DNA of 64,000 nt from Arachis hypogaea (lineage: Eukaryota; Streptophyta; Magnoliopsida; Fabales; Fabaceae), in the NCBI RefSeq assembly GCF_003086295.3, contig NC_092045.1, positions 19,761,758-19,825,757 on the forward strand. Direction: 5' to 3'. Under the pieces are notes generated by a model. That model did no database searches, was not told the DNA's origin, and saw only the letters and a program-made list of their open reading frames with translations. Shown one piece after another: positions 34,774-48,356 of the stretch; within the stretch, counting starts at the first letter, position 1; each line of letters starts with the position of its first letter. A program made the position numbers and the translations under genes.

Positions 34774-35686
34774 ATAAATAAATAAATATATATATATATA
34801 TAAACTTTTAAATAAATAAAATAGACGACTTTGGTACTACTTGTTAATTAAGTTATTTGATTTTAAAATTTACTGCTCTGTTTTGAAATCCTCTTATTTT
34901 AAAAGCTTTTAGGCGATCTTACTTTCAAAAATTATAAATCTCTCTAAAGATTTTGGATAGTCCTAAATTTCGGTGACATCAAACTAGATTTATTAGGTTT
35001 TCACCAAAATTTTATCCCACTTGAAAAGTGGTACGTAGACTGAGAAATTGGCTATACAACTTACTATTTTTAGATTACCCTAAGCAAGAATCCGAATCTA
35101 CAGCCTAATCTCTAACAAGCAATAAAGATTATCAACCATTAAAAAATGTTCAAGCACATCAAACTCAAATACACATCTCATACAAATCACATGTGCAAAG
35201 GTATAATTAGTCGACTAGCCGTATATCACTAAATCAATCATATGCAATCACCTAACAGCAATCAGACAAGTTAATCTTATTAGTTTATGATGCAAATTGT
35301 GAGTTGTTTGATTTTCTATTTTCAAAATTATTTTTATATAACTTGTCACTCATTATTCTATATGAGCATGTGAATAATATTTCTAAATTTTTTTTATTTT
35401 TTTGAGAATGTCTTATGTGCATTTGGCTATATCTTTAAGTATGAGTAGAGTGATTTTAAATGATCTTTGTTTTGACATTGACACATACATATTTTGACCA
35501 AATAAATATAGTGATAAGCTTCAAACAAAATATTTAGGAGCACAATAACTTTTACTATTAGATGATCACATATTTCTAATCCAATTTCATCATATAAAAA
35601 AAACCTTTGTTGCATGACATTAATTATAACTAAATGATAATGAATTAATCTTGCAAGCATAGAATATAGTCCTAATGGATCAAATT
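34774..35686. other. AT-rich interior of the 25067-36663 element
   Basis: No gene recognised. It contains an ATAAAT/TA-rich run at about 34774-34800 and ends at the primer-binding site. Confidence 0.5.
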
Positions 35687-35698
35687 ATTCTGATACCA
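35687..35698 (-). other. Primer-binding site (tRNA-Met type, imperfect)
   Basis: The minus strand reads TGGTATCAGAAT, matching 10 of 12 bases of the usual tRNA-iMet primer site TGGTATCAGAGC, four bases from the LTR boundary. Confidence 0.75.
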
Positions 35699-35702
35699 AA
35701 AA

Positions 35703-36663
35703 TGTAACACTCTAATATTTTCAAACTAGCCTTAAAATTTGGATTATATTGGTCGTTGATACTCAAAATATACAAAATTAAAAAAAGTTAATATAAAATA
35801 TATCATAAAAAATAGTGGATAACTAGTTTTTATTTTTTAAAGCTATTTGAAAATAGTGAAAACCTTGATCACAAGAATCGTTACTAGTTAAAAAGTATAA
35901 GTGAACCTAGTGATACTAAGATAGAAAGTGGACGTACTAAATTATAAAGACAAAAACAATGACAGACGTTACTCATATCAAATGATCATATAATAAATAA
36001 AAATAAACATCATAACTACAGTTGTAATAACTAAGTAAAGATTAAATAAGACAGACAGGATATCCTAATTCTCTCATTTCGCATAACTATTAATGAAACA
36101 ATCTCCCATCCTTCATTCTTAATATGAATTTGTACCACGTTATTCAGTAGTCTTTTTAGCTTTAAAATTCCTCATCCTTAATATGAATTTATATCACGTT
36201 ATTCAATAGTCTTTTGTAACTTTAAAATAAGCTTTGAACGAAGTCAATCGAATAACTACAAATTGAGATATTTATGAAACTATTAGTATATCAAGCTGAT
36301 TGGTTAGAGCGTAATTTTTTACTGTGAACTTGTAATAAGTTTATCTACCTAATTTAATTTGAATTTGATTTTATACTAAACTTAAAAAATGAAACTAGTT
36401 TTGTTATATTTTTATGTAACTTAAGATCATTTAAATTTAATAAATATAGAATTAATTATGATTATATTTTAAAAAATTATTTATTATCGGTTAAAAATTT
36501 ATAAAACTAATATTTTTATATTTTTAAATTTTAAATTAAATATGTTAGTTTTTTAAATACATTATTTTTTATTTTTTATTATAAATTTAAATTTTAAATT
36601 ATTACAATTTTAATTAATTAATTATTGAATAATGAATATGATTTAAAAAGTTGAAATATTACA
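35703..36663 (-). repeat. 5' LTR of the 25067-36663 element (short form)
   Basis: 961 bp, TGTAACACTC to AATATTACA, followed by the CATCT duplication. It contains an internal ~57-bp duplication (AATATGAATTTRTAYCACGT, at about 36119 and 36179). Confidence 0.85.
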
Positions 36664-36668
36664 CATCT

Positions 36669-37549
36669 TGCACCAAGTTTACTATTGGTTGTTGAACTTT
36701 CTGAGTCGTAGGATATTAAATTAGATATTAATTTTTCCCCTCATTTGCTAGAATATTCTCGATTAATATTATTACAATTTGGTCATTCTGATTTTAGGGG
36801 AAGTTTTTATTTCACCGAAATTGTTTCCTTAAAAAACAGGTTTCATTTCTAGTATCTTAAGAAATTTAATCCTGTTTTCCTCCATTAAAGACACTTTGTA
36901 TTTTGTTTTAATAACATACAAAAAAATCACTTATCTATTTAAATAAGGGTTGGAAATTTGAATTCTTTTATAAATGTAATAATTCATTAACCAACAACAA
37001 ACTTTTTAATATATAATTCAGATTTACGTCGAATTAATTTTTAATTTGTAAAATTGAAATATACGATGAAAAATAAAAAAAATATGTTAATTGATTAAGT
37101 TCAAATTATTTACTTTTGCAACAATGCAATTGTAACCCACTAAAGTTCTCACATTTCAAGTGTGAACCAATCTAATCTCTCCCGTTTTTCTGTTTAAGCC
37201 GAAAAAAATTTGACAGAGACTTTTAAATTAAAAGAAGAGTTAATACTTAAATTAGTACTTGAAATTACACTCACATTTCAATCTAGTCTTTAAAATTTCG
37301 ATTTACTTAATTTGGTCATCCAACTTAACATTCGTGACTCACGTTAATGTTTAAGTTTGTTTTTGTCATAGAACCTTTAACGACATATTGAGATGGACTA
37401 ACGACTATCTCACTAGACTTTTTATATCTAAAGTTGCAATTGAAAATTTATTTTTTACTTTAGTTTGTTCGATATTTGCGTTTAGAATCCTAATCTTAAT
37501 TTTTACTTAAAGGTTTTAATGGTTTCTTACGGAAAAAATTGAGGTAAAA
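36669..37549. repeat. Tandem duplication copy 1, right part
   Basis: From CACCAAGTTTACTATTGG to GGAAAAAATTGAGGTAAAAC it matches 38629-39521. It continues the unit interrupted at 25066. Non-coding. Confidence 0.8.
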
Positions 37550-37576
37550 CGTTTCAAATGTCATGTTAGATAACTA

Positions 37577-39521
37577 ACTATTAAAAAATTCAATGTGACA
37601 ATCTTCGGTTTATCTACCACATAGTTAATGATTTTGTTAAAAAAAAAAGAACTAATCTTAGTCGCAGATGCTATATAAGTTGGGAGACTAAATTAAGTAA
37701 GTTGAAACTTTGAGGATCAAATTAAAGTAAAAGTGTAACTTTAGGATCAATTTGTATGTTAATTCTAAAAAAATATATTAACTAAAAACAATATCAAAAA
37801 ATTATTTATATATAAATTTAAAAAAAATGACGTCATTTTTTAAATTCCAAAATTATCCATAATGAAAATTTTTTTCCTATCATCTGTGAAAATAAAATGA
37901 TGAAAGTGAAGGATATAAATTGAAAAAATACATAAAATAAGAATGACAATATAAAATTTAGAAATGATATCACTTTTCTAATATTAAACCAATTTTAAGT
38001 CAATTATTGACTTGAAATAGGTTAGCGACTTTCTATTTAAAAGTTAACATAATCAAAAATTTTTGTCTATTTTATTTGTCTAAATGATCACGATTTAATA
38101 CGTCGAATTGACTTACATAATAATCGTAATTATTCCCATGATGAAATTTCAATTAAAGTTTCACCTTTGAAATTGGTTTATCAAATATTAGATATTTTAT
38201 TAAATATTAAATAAAAAAGTTGAATTTATATTAGATCCTTAAATCCTTTTAAGTATATTTGGTTAAAAGGTAAAGCAAAGGAAGTGAAAATGTATTACAC
38301 CTCAAAATGAGAAAGGAAAAAAAAGAGAGGAGTTATATCTTAAAAAATATAATCAAGGTATTTTTGTGCACTAAATTATATATTTTAATTTCTTTTTTTT
38401 TATTTTTTAGGATATTTTTTAATTTGATAGACCAACGATTAATCTTTTGTGAATCGAAATTTTATTTAAAAATTTATTAGTTGCTGATAGATTGTTGGAT
38501 GTATAAAGGGTAATTTAAATTTCTCACATTTACTTAAATAAATTATAATAACCAAAACCAAAATACACTTGCAACTACAATATAGATCAATGCAATTAAT
38601 TATTGAAAAAAAAATATTTGGCATCTTACACCAAGTTTACTATTAGTTGTTGAACTTTCTCAATCGTAGGATATTACATTAGATATTATTTTTTTTCCTT
38701 CGTTTGCTAGAATATTCTCGATTAATATTATTAAAATTTGGTCATCCTCATTTTAGGAAAAACTTTTATTTCATTGAAATTGTTTTCTTAAAAACAGATT
38801 TCGTATCTAATATCTTACGAAATTTTATCCTTTTTTTCGCTATTGAAGACACTTTGTATTTTGTCCTAATAATGTACAGAAAAAAATCATTTGTTTATTT
38901 AAATAAGGATTAAGAGTTTAAATATTTTTTTGTGCATGTAATAATTCATTAGTTAACGATAAATTTTTTAATAGAGTTTAGATTCATGATGAATTAGTTT
39001 TTAACTTGTAAAACTAATAGATACCATAAAAAAAAGTGCAAAAAAATGTGTAAGTTGATTATGTCCAAATTAGTTACTTTTACAACAATGTAATTGTAAC
39101 CCACTAAAGTTCCCATATTTTCAAGTGTGAACCAACCCGATCTCCTTCGTTCTCTTTGTCCAAGCCAGAAAAAAAAACTCACTGAGATTTTTAAATAAAA
39201 AAAATTAATACTTAAATTAGTATTTGAAATTACACTCACATCTCATTCTAATCTTTAAAGTATTGGTTTACTTAATTAATTTGGTCATCTAACTTAACTT
39301 TGGTGACTCATGTTAATCTCTAAATCTATTTTTGTCATAGAATTGTTAACGGCATGCTGAGGTAGATTAACGGCTATCTCACTAGACTTTCTATATTTGA
39401 AGTGGCAATTGAATTTTTTTTCTTTTAACTTTAGTTTGCTCCATATTTGTATTTAGAATCCTAATCTTAATTTTATTTAAAGGTTTTAAGGGTTTTTTGT
39501 GGAGGAAATTGAGGTAAAACC
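37577..39521. repeat. Tandem duplication copy 2, uninterrupted
   Basis: 37577-38628 corresponds to 23962-25066 and 38629-39521 to 36669-37549. The junction reads TTTGGCATCTTACACCAAGT at about 38610-38634 and gives the sequence before insertion of the 25067-36663 element. No ORF of interest. Confidence 0.8.
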
Positions 39522-40085
39522 AAAGTTGCGAGAACCAGACCGGTCAATAAATCGGTAAAGTCACTGGTTCATAGATTCATTGGTTCGACCAAAGTTCAAC
39601 CGGTTTTATTAAATATTAAATAAAATTATTAAAAAAATCTATATATAATTTTAAATATATAAATTCAATCATTTATAACTAAATAAAATTCAAAATTTCA
39701 CAATTCACATAATAAATTATCCATAATTTAATATTAGAAGTTCACAAATAACTTCAATCATCAAAATTGATAATTAAAAAATCTTGATCAATCTAAACTC
39801 TCCAAAATAAATAGACCTAGTTTCAAAGGATTCCTCCATGTTGCACTTTGGACAAAGTATATTATACGGTGTGAATTTAAAGCATGATCTTTTTTCCTAT
39901 ATGGTTAGCTTTTTCTGGACACTACCATAAGTTTCAAATTGAAATGAAGGAACATGCATAACAAATAAATAAAACAAGTAAAAACGGATTCATTGAGCAC
40001 TTCATAGATGAATGGGACCGTGCTTTAGGTTCACCCCCAAAATTATGTTAATCGTTTTCTATGGAAGAAAGGTGAAGATAAAAAG
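39522..40085. mobile_element. Possible DNA-transposon remnant and spacer
   Basis: It starts with CAAAGTTGCGAGAACCAGAC, CGGTCAATAAATCGG and TTCAACCGGTTTTATTAAAT, sequence I associate with a common legume hAT-type non-autonomous element. No opposite end was found. The remainder to 40085 is AT-rich with no gene. Confidence 0.35.
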
Positions 40086-40090
40086 CATGT

Positions 40091-43000
40091 TGTAATACCC
40101 TACCATACAGAGTCTTATGCTTAAGTCATAATTCAAAGATGGCAAGGTATTACGACCTCTAAAATAAAAGTTTAGTACATATGGTAGTATGAATGATTGA
40201 TTATAACTAGGAGCCTTTGTAGAAAAAGGGGTAAACAAAAACCGCAACACGAAAGCGCAACACTCCGATCGATAACGTAACGAACAAGGATAACCAACGC
40301 GTGATTATATATATACAAAGGAGTGTCAAAAACAGGAATATCAAGACTCAAGATCCGGCTGCGAAGATAACCGGTCCGAGCATAGCAATATATACATATG
40401 ATAGAAATAAGAAAAACCCCAAAGGAAACCCAAAGGGACACAAATACATAAAACCTATTCTCCAAAATTCTCCCATAAGAGGAGTCATCACAGTTTGTAT
40501 TATTTAATGGAGATAAAAGTATCTAAGCAAAACATATAAACCAAAACATAGCCCCGAGAACAAAGGATCTTCGCAAATCTAGAAGTCTCCAGCATGCCTC
40601 AGCGAGAAACCTCACGTCCTGCATCTGAAAACCACAAAATCCGCATGGGTGAGAACCAGAGGTCCCCAGCATGGTAACAGCTTCCACATATATAATACAT
40701 AATAATGGAGGAAAGCCAAAGGCAATCCTAGAACTTCCTCCAGATAATATCAAAGCTTATAAACAAGCTAAACCATAAAGGGCATCTGACTAAAGATTCT
40801 TCAGTCTAACTAATACTTCCCTTTCCAATTCCTTCAGACCTCCCAACCACCAGCAGGAATATAAAGTAGCAAACACAGTTATATCAAACGAAGAATATGC
40901 AAATAGGAACAGTTAAGGCATTTAGACAATTAGCAAGTATTATGCAGTCAAATAGGCAATCTCAAACAATTCATATAGTATGCATATGATGAATGCCTGT
41001 CCCTAGTGGCTGATGATATCATCTTGTCGGTTATAGAGCCAACCCGACAAGTCCTGGTCGCTAACCATTGGACTGTCCCTCTGTCATGCATCCCCAACTC
41101 GAGTTATACTCGTCATAAACTTGATCATAATCATGATCTATATCCATCACCCTCACTGGTGAATATATACGGGGGCGAGCTCATCCGGGTCTTTCACAGT
41201 GCCCGGTCACACTTACGACATAGGGTCAGCAGAGTATCAAGTCTCAACCTGGAGCACGTGGTGGCTAGCCACTGCTACTACCCAGGGAAACTCGTATCTC
41301 AGATAGTGGAAGTGCAATTCATAATTATCAATAATTCAGCATAAACATGCATGAATTCTCATCCATGGATCAACATCCATATCAGCCATCCGGCTCACGG
41401 TTAAATCCATAACCAGCCAATATTCATAGCATACACAGCTATTCCGGCTCACGGTTCAATCCAGAACCAGCCAATTTATAAACAATTACGGCCCTTCGGC
41501 CAATGGCATAACAAGCACTTCCACCACCATCCTCCACATCTCACATAATCCTCAATGATCCTCATTGATTATTCATTTTCCCTTGCTACACTCGCAAGTT
41601 ACCACACCCACTAGCTCCTTCTCTCATAGCTAGGCATATCATAATGATTTAAGATATAAGTGGTGAGATCGGAGGTTTAGAAGTATGAGATTTGGCTTTT
41701 AAAAACTCAAAAATCAACTTAGGGATGAAAACAGGTCCACGCGTACGCGCACTCCACGCGCACGCGTGGGTGGCCTCAAAAACTTCATCGACGCGCAAGC
41801 GTCATGCACGCTAACGCGTGGATTAAAAATTTGCCAATCGACGCGCACGCATCAACCACGCGTACGTGTGGGTGTTCTCGTGCCCCAGGCACAACACTGG
41901 CACAGTTGTGGCATAACTCTCTGGAAAATGGCTGGGCATTGGGTGCAGCACAATCGGCGCGCCCGCGCACATCACGCGCTCGCGTGGATGACGCTTTTTG
42001 GAAGATCGGCGCGTACGCGCCAGGTGCGCCCACGCGCAAGGGGTCATTCTGCTAAATATTTTCTAAGTTAAAAGCTGCAGAATTCACCCATTTAAACCCC
42101 AATCTTCCAACGGACATAACTTTCTCGTTTTAAATCGTTTTTCACCCGTTCTTCGAACGGCATGGACATCCCGGATCCAATTTCATTTCTAAATAGATTT
42201 GGCACAAAACAGAGATCCGTAGTCCAAGTTATGTCCCATCAAAGTATGCCCAAAAATCATGTTTTTCATAAAAAACCACAATATGTCATTTTCAAAACAA
42301 GCCATTTTCAACTCTTTTCAAAATCAATCAAAACATGCCAATTTCATCCCTTTTCTTTGAAATCAATCAAATTATATCAAATTCCACATCAAGCCTCCTC
42401 AACTCACACATTGACACATTACCACAATTTACAAAATCACTATCTCATCATTTTAACCCACTTCACCCAAGTGGCTCAAACTCAAACATGTTGACATATC
42501 ATATACTCTTACTCATGCCAATTCTCAACAACACCAATTCCAATAAATCATCATTGTACACAATCAATATCATACTCACCATCAACATGGTCCAACCCAC
42601 AATTCAACCATAACCAATCATCAAGCATATATCACAACATGCATATTTCTCATACATCATACCATCAAGGCATCATTAATCATCATCACATATATACATA
42701 AATGACCACATCATATATCTCAATCATTCAACAACATCAACATTTCAATGCCTATCTTAGGGCCTCTAGCCTAAGTATTTCCTACCACATTACATATTAG
42801 ATACGGAAAACCGAAACCATACCTTAGCCGATTTTCCCAAGCTCACCCGGAGTACTTCCAAACCACTTATCCACAAGCTCTCAAGGCTTCAATACCTCCA
42901 AGAACAGATTTTTCACCACCAAGCCCTTTCCAAGCTTTTTCAAAATCACCAATCAAGCTCCAATATCCACACATACACAACCTAAGCCACAACCATCATA

Positions 43001-43639
43001 CCCATACACAACATCTCAAAACCCAAACATCATAAAACAACAAAATTACACTAGGGTTAAGAACCTTACCACACCCAAGGTCCAAGGAGACAAGATTAAC
43101 CTTCTCCTTCAAGAGAGTTGGGTCCTATAACATCAAAGAACCCAAAATCTCAACATTTCACCCATGAAACTCGAAAATAAGGGCTGAGATTTCGAACAGA
43201 AACACGTGGCTTACCTCAAGATTGGTTGTATGGATTTTGTAGAGCTCTCCGCGGTGAACGCGTGGCCGCAAACGGGGCGGCAATCGGAGCTCTAGATCAA
43301 AAGTTATGGTGGTTTGAAGATCAATCAAGGGAGAGAACTTGAGAGAGTGTTCTTCCTCCCTTTCTCTCTAATTTCAGCTTGTGTGTGTAACAAATGAGGA
43401 GAGAGAGTGCTGAAAACTAGGGTTTTGGTTAAGTTATGTTGGGCCAAGGGCCCACTTTGGGTCCAATTGGCCCGGTTTGGCCCGTTCGGTCCAATCTTGG
43501 TCCGAATTCTATAAAATTGGTACCAAAATTCTCGTCTCAATCTCCTCTATCACATTTAGCCATAAAAATCACATTTTAGGCTTTCTAGAATAAATTCTCA
43601 TTTATGGGTTAATTAGCCGTTAATTAACCGGGTTTTACA
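40091..43639 (-). repeat. 3' LTR of the Tekay-like element
   Basis: 3,549 bp; plus strand reads TGTAATACCCTACC to CCGGGTTTTACA. It contains the CpG palindrome block at about 41738-42045 and short frames that are mirrored in the other LTR only because the LTRs are copies. The same LTR occurs alone at 5898-11032. Confidence 0.95.
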
Positions 43640-43652
43640 TTCTACCCACCTA
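43640..43652 (-). other. Polypurine tract
   Basis: The minus strand reads TAGGTGGGTAGAA directly before the 3' LTR, fitting the plus-strand primer of reverse transcription. Confidence 0.8.
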
Positions 43653-43675
43653 ATTGGGAATTTTGCCCACAAAAT

Positions 43676-46600
43676 TCAAATGCAATTACCTGAGAATAAA
43701 TGCGGGTAATCCGTTCGCATCTCCGACTCAAGTTCCCAAGTGTGTTCCTCAACACCGCCTCGACTCCATGCCACTTTGACTAATGAAACCTCTTTTCCAC
43801 GCAACCGTTTGATACTAGAATCATCAATTCTGACTGGAGCCACTGGAAGCGTCAAATCTTCCCTCAACTGAACCGACTCAGGTTCCAACACATGGCTAGC
43901 ATCAGGAGTGTACTTCCGAAGCTGCGACACGTGAAACACGTCGTGCAGGTTCGAAAGATGAGGTGGTAGAGCCATCCGATACGCCACCGGCCCAATCCTC
44001 TCCAGGATCTGAAATGGACCAATGTATCTAGGATTCAACTTCTTTGCCTTAATCGCCCTACCTACTCCCGTAGTCGGAGTAACCTTAAGAAAAACATGAT
44101 CTCCTTCCTCAAATTCTAAGGGCTTTCGCCTCTGATCGGCGTAACTCTTTTGACGACTCTGCGCCGTAAGCATCCTATCACGGATTCTCTTGACTTGTTC
44201 AGTAGTCTCAGCTATCATTTCCGGCCCTAACAAGCTTTTCTCTCCAGCTTCATACCAACATAGCGGAGATTGACATTTTCTCCCATACAAGGCCTCATAC
44301 GGAGCCATTCCGATGCTCGCATGATAACTATTATTGTATGCAAACTCCACCAATGGCATATACCGATCCCAACTCGCCGGTTGGTCCAAAATACAAGCTC
44401 TCAACATATCCTCTAGTGTTTGGATCGTCCTCTCAGATTGACCATCTGTTTGAGGATGGTAAGTCGTGCTCAAGCTTAATCGGGTTCCAAAAGCTTTTTA
44501 AAATGCACCCCAAAACCTTGAAGTGAAACGAGGATCTCTATCAGAGATTATAGTAGCAGGTACACCATGAAGTCTCACAATCTCCTTTATGTATAACCGT
44601 GCTAGCTCCTCAAGGGTGTAAGTCATACGAATGGGTAAAAAGTGAGCTGACTTCGTCAGTCGGTCCACAATCACCCAAATAGCATCAAAACCAGCCCTAG
44701 TCCTTGGCAATCCCGACACAAAGTCCATTGCAATACTTTTCCACTTCCATTGTGGAATCTCTAAAGGTTGCAACATCCCGGAAAGTCTTTGATGTTCAAT
44801 CTTTACCTTTTGACAAGTTAAACACTTTGAAACATATTCCGCCACATTATTCTTCATACCCGGCCACCAAAACATCGCCTTTAAATCATGGTACATCTTA
44901 GTACTTCCCGGGTGAATGGAGAATCCACTTTTGTGTGCCTCCTTTAAAATATCTTGCCTCAAAGTGCCAACATCCGGCACAATGATCCTACCCTTGAATT
45001 TCCATAACCCATCTTTTTCTTCCGACACTCTCCACTGTTTTCCTTGCTCAATAGCCGGTAACACCTTCCATAACGCTTCATCATTTTGATGAGCCTTTAG
45101 GAGTTCGGACTTAAAATCACTTGAGATCTCTAATCGGCTCAAACACAAAGTTCCGGATACTTCTCGAGTACCAATTTTTAGACTCTCAAATCCCTTGAGC
45201 AACTTCTCCTCTTGAAGCATCATCCAAGCCGCATATAGCGATTTCCGACTTAACGCATCCGCCACTACGTTCGCCTTTCCCGGATGGTAATGCAACTCGA
45301 AGTCGTAGTCCTTCAACAATTCCATCCACCTTCTCTGCCTCATATTAAGCTCTTTCTGATCAAAGAGGTACTTCAACCTCTTATGATCAGAGAAAACTTG
45401 GAACTTAACCCCATAGAGGTAATGCCTCTACACCTTCAAGGCAAACACAACCGCAGCGAGTTCCAAATCGTGCGTAGGGTAACTAACTTCATGAGGTCTC
45501 CACTGTCGTGAGGCATACGCCACCACATTATGATGTTGCATCAGCACGCACCCTAGACCCTTCAATGAGGCATCACAATACACCTCAAATGGCTCATTCG
45601 GCTCGGGTAACACTAACACAGGCGCGGTGGTCAACCTTTCCTTCAATGTCTGAAAGCTCTCCTCGCACTCAGGAGTCCAAACAAACGGAGTGTCTTTGCG
45701 GGTCAACTTTGTCATTGGCGAAGCTATCTGTGAAAAGCCTTTGATAAACCTTCGGTAATAGCCAGCTAAACCCAGAAAACTCCTTACCTCTGTTACGGTG
45801 GTTGGTTGCTTCCAATCCATCACAGCCTCCACCTTAGTTGGATCTACGGCTATTCCCTTCTTACTCACCACATGGCCCAAAAACTTCACCTCACTCTTCC
45901 AAAACTCACACTTCGATAGTTTTGCATAGAGTTTCTTCTCCTTTAGAATCTGTAATACGGTCCTCAAGTGTTCCGCATGCTCTTCTTTAGTCTTGGAATA
46001 AATCAGTATGTCATCAATGAAGACAACAACAAATTTATCCAGAAACGGACGGAAAACTCTATTCATGTAATCCATGAACACTGCTGGAGCGTTTGTCAAC
46101 CCGAAAGACATTACAGTGTACTCGTAATGACCATAACGAGTCCTGAAAGCGGTCTTAGGGATATCCTCACCCCTCACCCTTATCTGGTGATAACCGGATC
46201 GCAAGTCGATCTTTGAGAAAACTCCAGCTCCTTGTAACTGATCCATGAGATCATCAATCCTCGGCAATGGGTACTTATTCTTTATTGTAACCTTGTTCAG
46301 TTGCCTGTAATCCACACAGAGCCGCATACTCCCATCCTTCTTCTTTACCAGTAATACTGGAGCACCCCACGGAGATACACTTGGTCGTATAAAATTCTTT
46401 CCCAACAGATCCTCTAACTGAGACTTTAGCTCGTTCATCTCTAACGGTGACATCCTGTAAGGAGCACTTGAGATTGGTCCCGCCCCGGGCACTAACTCAA
46501 TAGCAAACTCAACCTCTCGTTTAGGTGGAAACTCATCAATATCATCAGGAAATACTTCCGGAAACTCACACACAACCGGAATCTGTTCCAACCTCTGATC

Positions 46601-48163
46601 ATCACCCGAAACACCCGCGGCTAACAACAGGATACCCTGACATTCGGTTCCGGAACAGTTCACCCTCATCAAATTCAAGTAATAATTATTTACCACGACC
46701 GGCCCTTCTGTATCTTCCGGCATAAAGTACACCGTCTTTGTAGAACAATCAAGCAGAACATGGTTCTTAGATAACCAGTCCAATCCCAAGATAAGATCAA
46801 GACCGATCATCGGCAAGCAGACTAAATTATGAACAAAATCACGCTGCTTGAACCTAAAGAAAACTTCCGGGCATCCTAGCCTAGTTACCATGGCTTCATG
46901 GGTAGCATTGTACACTCTTAGATCATAACCTAAAGTTACAATCTTCAACCCTAACTCATGGGCTTTCTCAAATGCAATGAATGAATGCGATGCTCCCGAA
47001 TCAAATAAAGCATTTAAAGTTTGACCAGCCATTTCACAGTTACCTCGAATAAGTGTCTCGGATCCCTCAGCTCCTACAGCTGAAGTGGTGAACACCCGAC
47101 CAGTCTGTTGTGCTTTCCCAGCACCTTGTTTTTGCCTCTCAGGACAACTTGCGGCTTTATGCCCCGCCTTTCCACAATTGTAGCACAAACCCCATCCGAC
47201 CTTGCATGGTGCTCCCGGATGGTGACTCCCACATCTAGTACAAGCTTGATCATTTTGAGGCTGCTTCCCAAACTTCTTCCCTTGGAAATTGTTGTTGTTG
47301 TTGGGCCTCCTGAAAGAGCTTCCCCTCTTGAAAGATGGGCCTCTAGGTGCAAAGCTCTTCCCTCGGTTCTGTGGGAATGATCCTCTGTGAATCCCTTTCT
47401 CAGCAGTTGCCCTTTTCACACACTCCTCAGCGACCCTACACTTGTTTACCAGCTCGGAGAAGGTCCTAATCTCCATTGGTCCCACTGAACTGAAAATATC
47501 ACTCCGGAGTCCTCCTTCATACTTAACACACTTCCATTCCTCATATTCCACCGGAGTCCCTTGGCACATACGAGAGAACCTGAACAGCTCCTCAAACTTG
47601 TCAGTATACTCTGATATGGACATAGTATTCTGCTTCAGCTGTAACAATTCAAGTTCCTTAGCCGTCCTAGCAGAAGTCGGAAAGTACTTCTTATAGAACT
47701 CCTCTTGGAAGACATTCCAAGTGATATAGTCATCACCCTGCTGCAGAAGACGTCGGATACCTTGCCACCAATGCGACGCTTCACCGACAAGCATATAGGT
47801 AGCAAACTCGACACGCTGTCCTTCAGGCACCACTTGCGCTTGCAGCGCTCGCTCTATAGCCTGAAACCATGTATCAGCCTCAGTCGGACTAGTAGTTCCC
47901 TTGAATTTAGGCGGATTAACCTTCAAAAAGTTTGCCAGTGTCATTGGGCCCTGAACTCCACCTCCATCATTACCATGGTTGTTCATCTGTTGACCAAGAG
48001 CCTCAGCAGTGGCTTGCATAGCAGCAGCCATGTTCTCCAACGCAGTCATAAAGTTCACCGGGTCATGAGGGTGATTCTCCGGCGCACGAGCGTTCGTACG
48101 ACCTCTCGCACTACCTCTACCGCATCCACGAGGCGCCATCTGGTCCCTATACATACCAAACAA
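43676..48163 (-). pseudogene. Gypsy gag-pol polyprotein with two nonsense codons
   Basis: The likely start is MAPRGCGRG at 48139 (an upstream in-frame ATG is at 48163). Residues counted from 48163: gag ~95-205 ([24 protein letters not shown]); zinc knuckle [14 protein letters not shown] 327-340; protease [12 protein letters not shown] 386-397; reverse transcriptase ~590-770 with [11 protein letters not shown]; RNase H from ~845 ([11 protein letters not shown]). A TAG at 45428-45430 sits where Trp is expected. The frame then continues with the integrase zinc region ([19 protein letters not shown]) and core ([34 protein letters not shown]). TAA at 44498-44500 stands where Gln is expected. The rest has YHPQTDGQSERTIQ, LNPRYIGPFQILERIG and a chromodomain-like end (EEHTWELESEMR). 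Otherwise it appears complete. Confidence 0.95.
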
Positions 48164-48341
48164 TCGATATTAAGTTGATCAGTCTCAATATCGGAAGTCT
48201 AGTACTTCAAAGTCCCAAATGCATGCTCATGAACGTTTATGCCAATTATATCAAGTAGATATACTAACAGCACATAACACACACACAGAGAATGCACAAA
48301 AGCATAATCAGTCCATCCCTCAGGCTCTACAGGAACGAACT

Positions 48342-48353
48342 GCTCTGATACCA
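48342..48353 (-). other. Primer-binding site (tRNA-iMet)
   Basis: The minus strand reads TGGTATCAGAGC, three bases inside the 5' LTR boundary at 48357. This is the standard initiator-tRNA primer site of Tekay/Del elements. Confidence 0.92.
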
Positions 48354-48356
48354 TAA

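Larger units (their letters stand above)
25067..36663 (-). mobile_element. Large non-coding LTR element with nested insertions
   Basis: LTR-like ends match at 25067 (TATAACACCCTAATATT) and 35703 (TGTAACACTCTAATATT), and at 28383 and 36663 (both ending TTACA). The target duplication CATCT is perfect (25062-25066 and 36664-36668). A tRNA-Met-type primer site is beside the right LTR. Apart from the nested copia element the interior is about 2.85 kb of AT-rich sequence with no recognised protein, so this is a LARD-like or gutted element. The left LTR is about 3.3 kb and the right 0.96 kb; the ends correspond but the middle 2.3 kb is only on the left. Confidence 0.85.

Noticed and set aside
41006..41344. 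112-codon frame in the Tekay-like LTR, repeated at 49272-49610
   Set aside because: The two copies match because they are LTRs of one element. The equivalent in the older solo LTR (around 8500) differs by an indel that breaks the frame, so there is no sign of protein conservation.
47074..48178. Additional frames on both strands over gypsy gag
   Set aside because: They overlap the minus-strand gag/zinc-knuckle coding region in other frames and have no motifs of their own.
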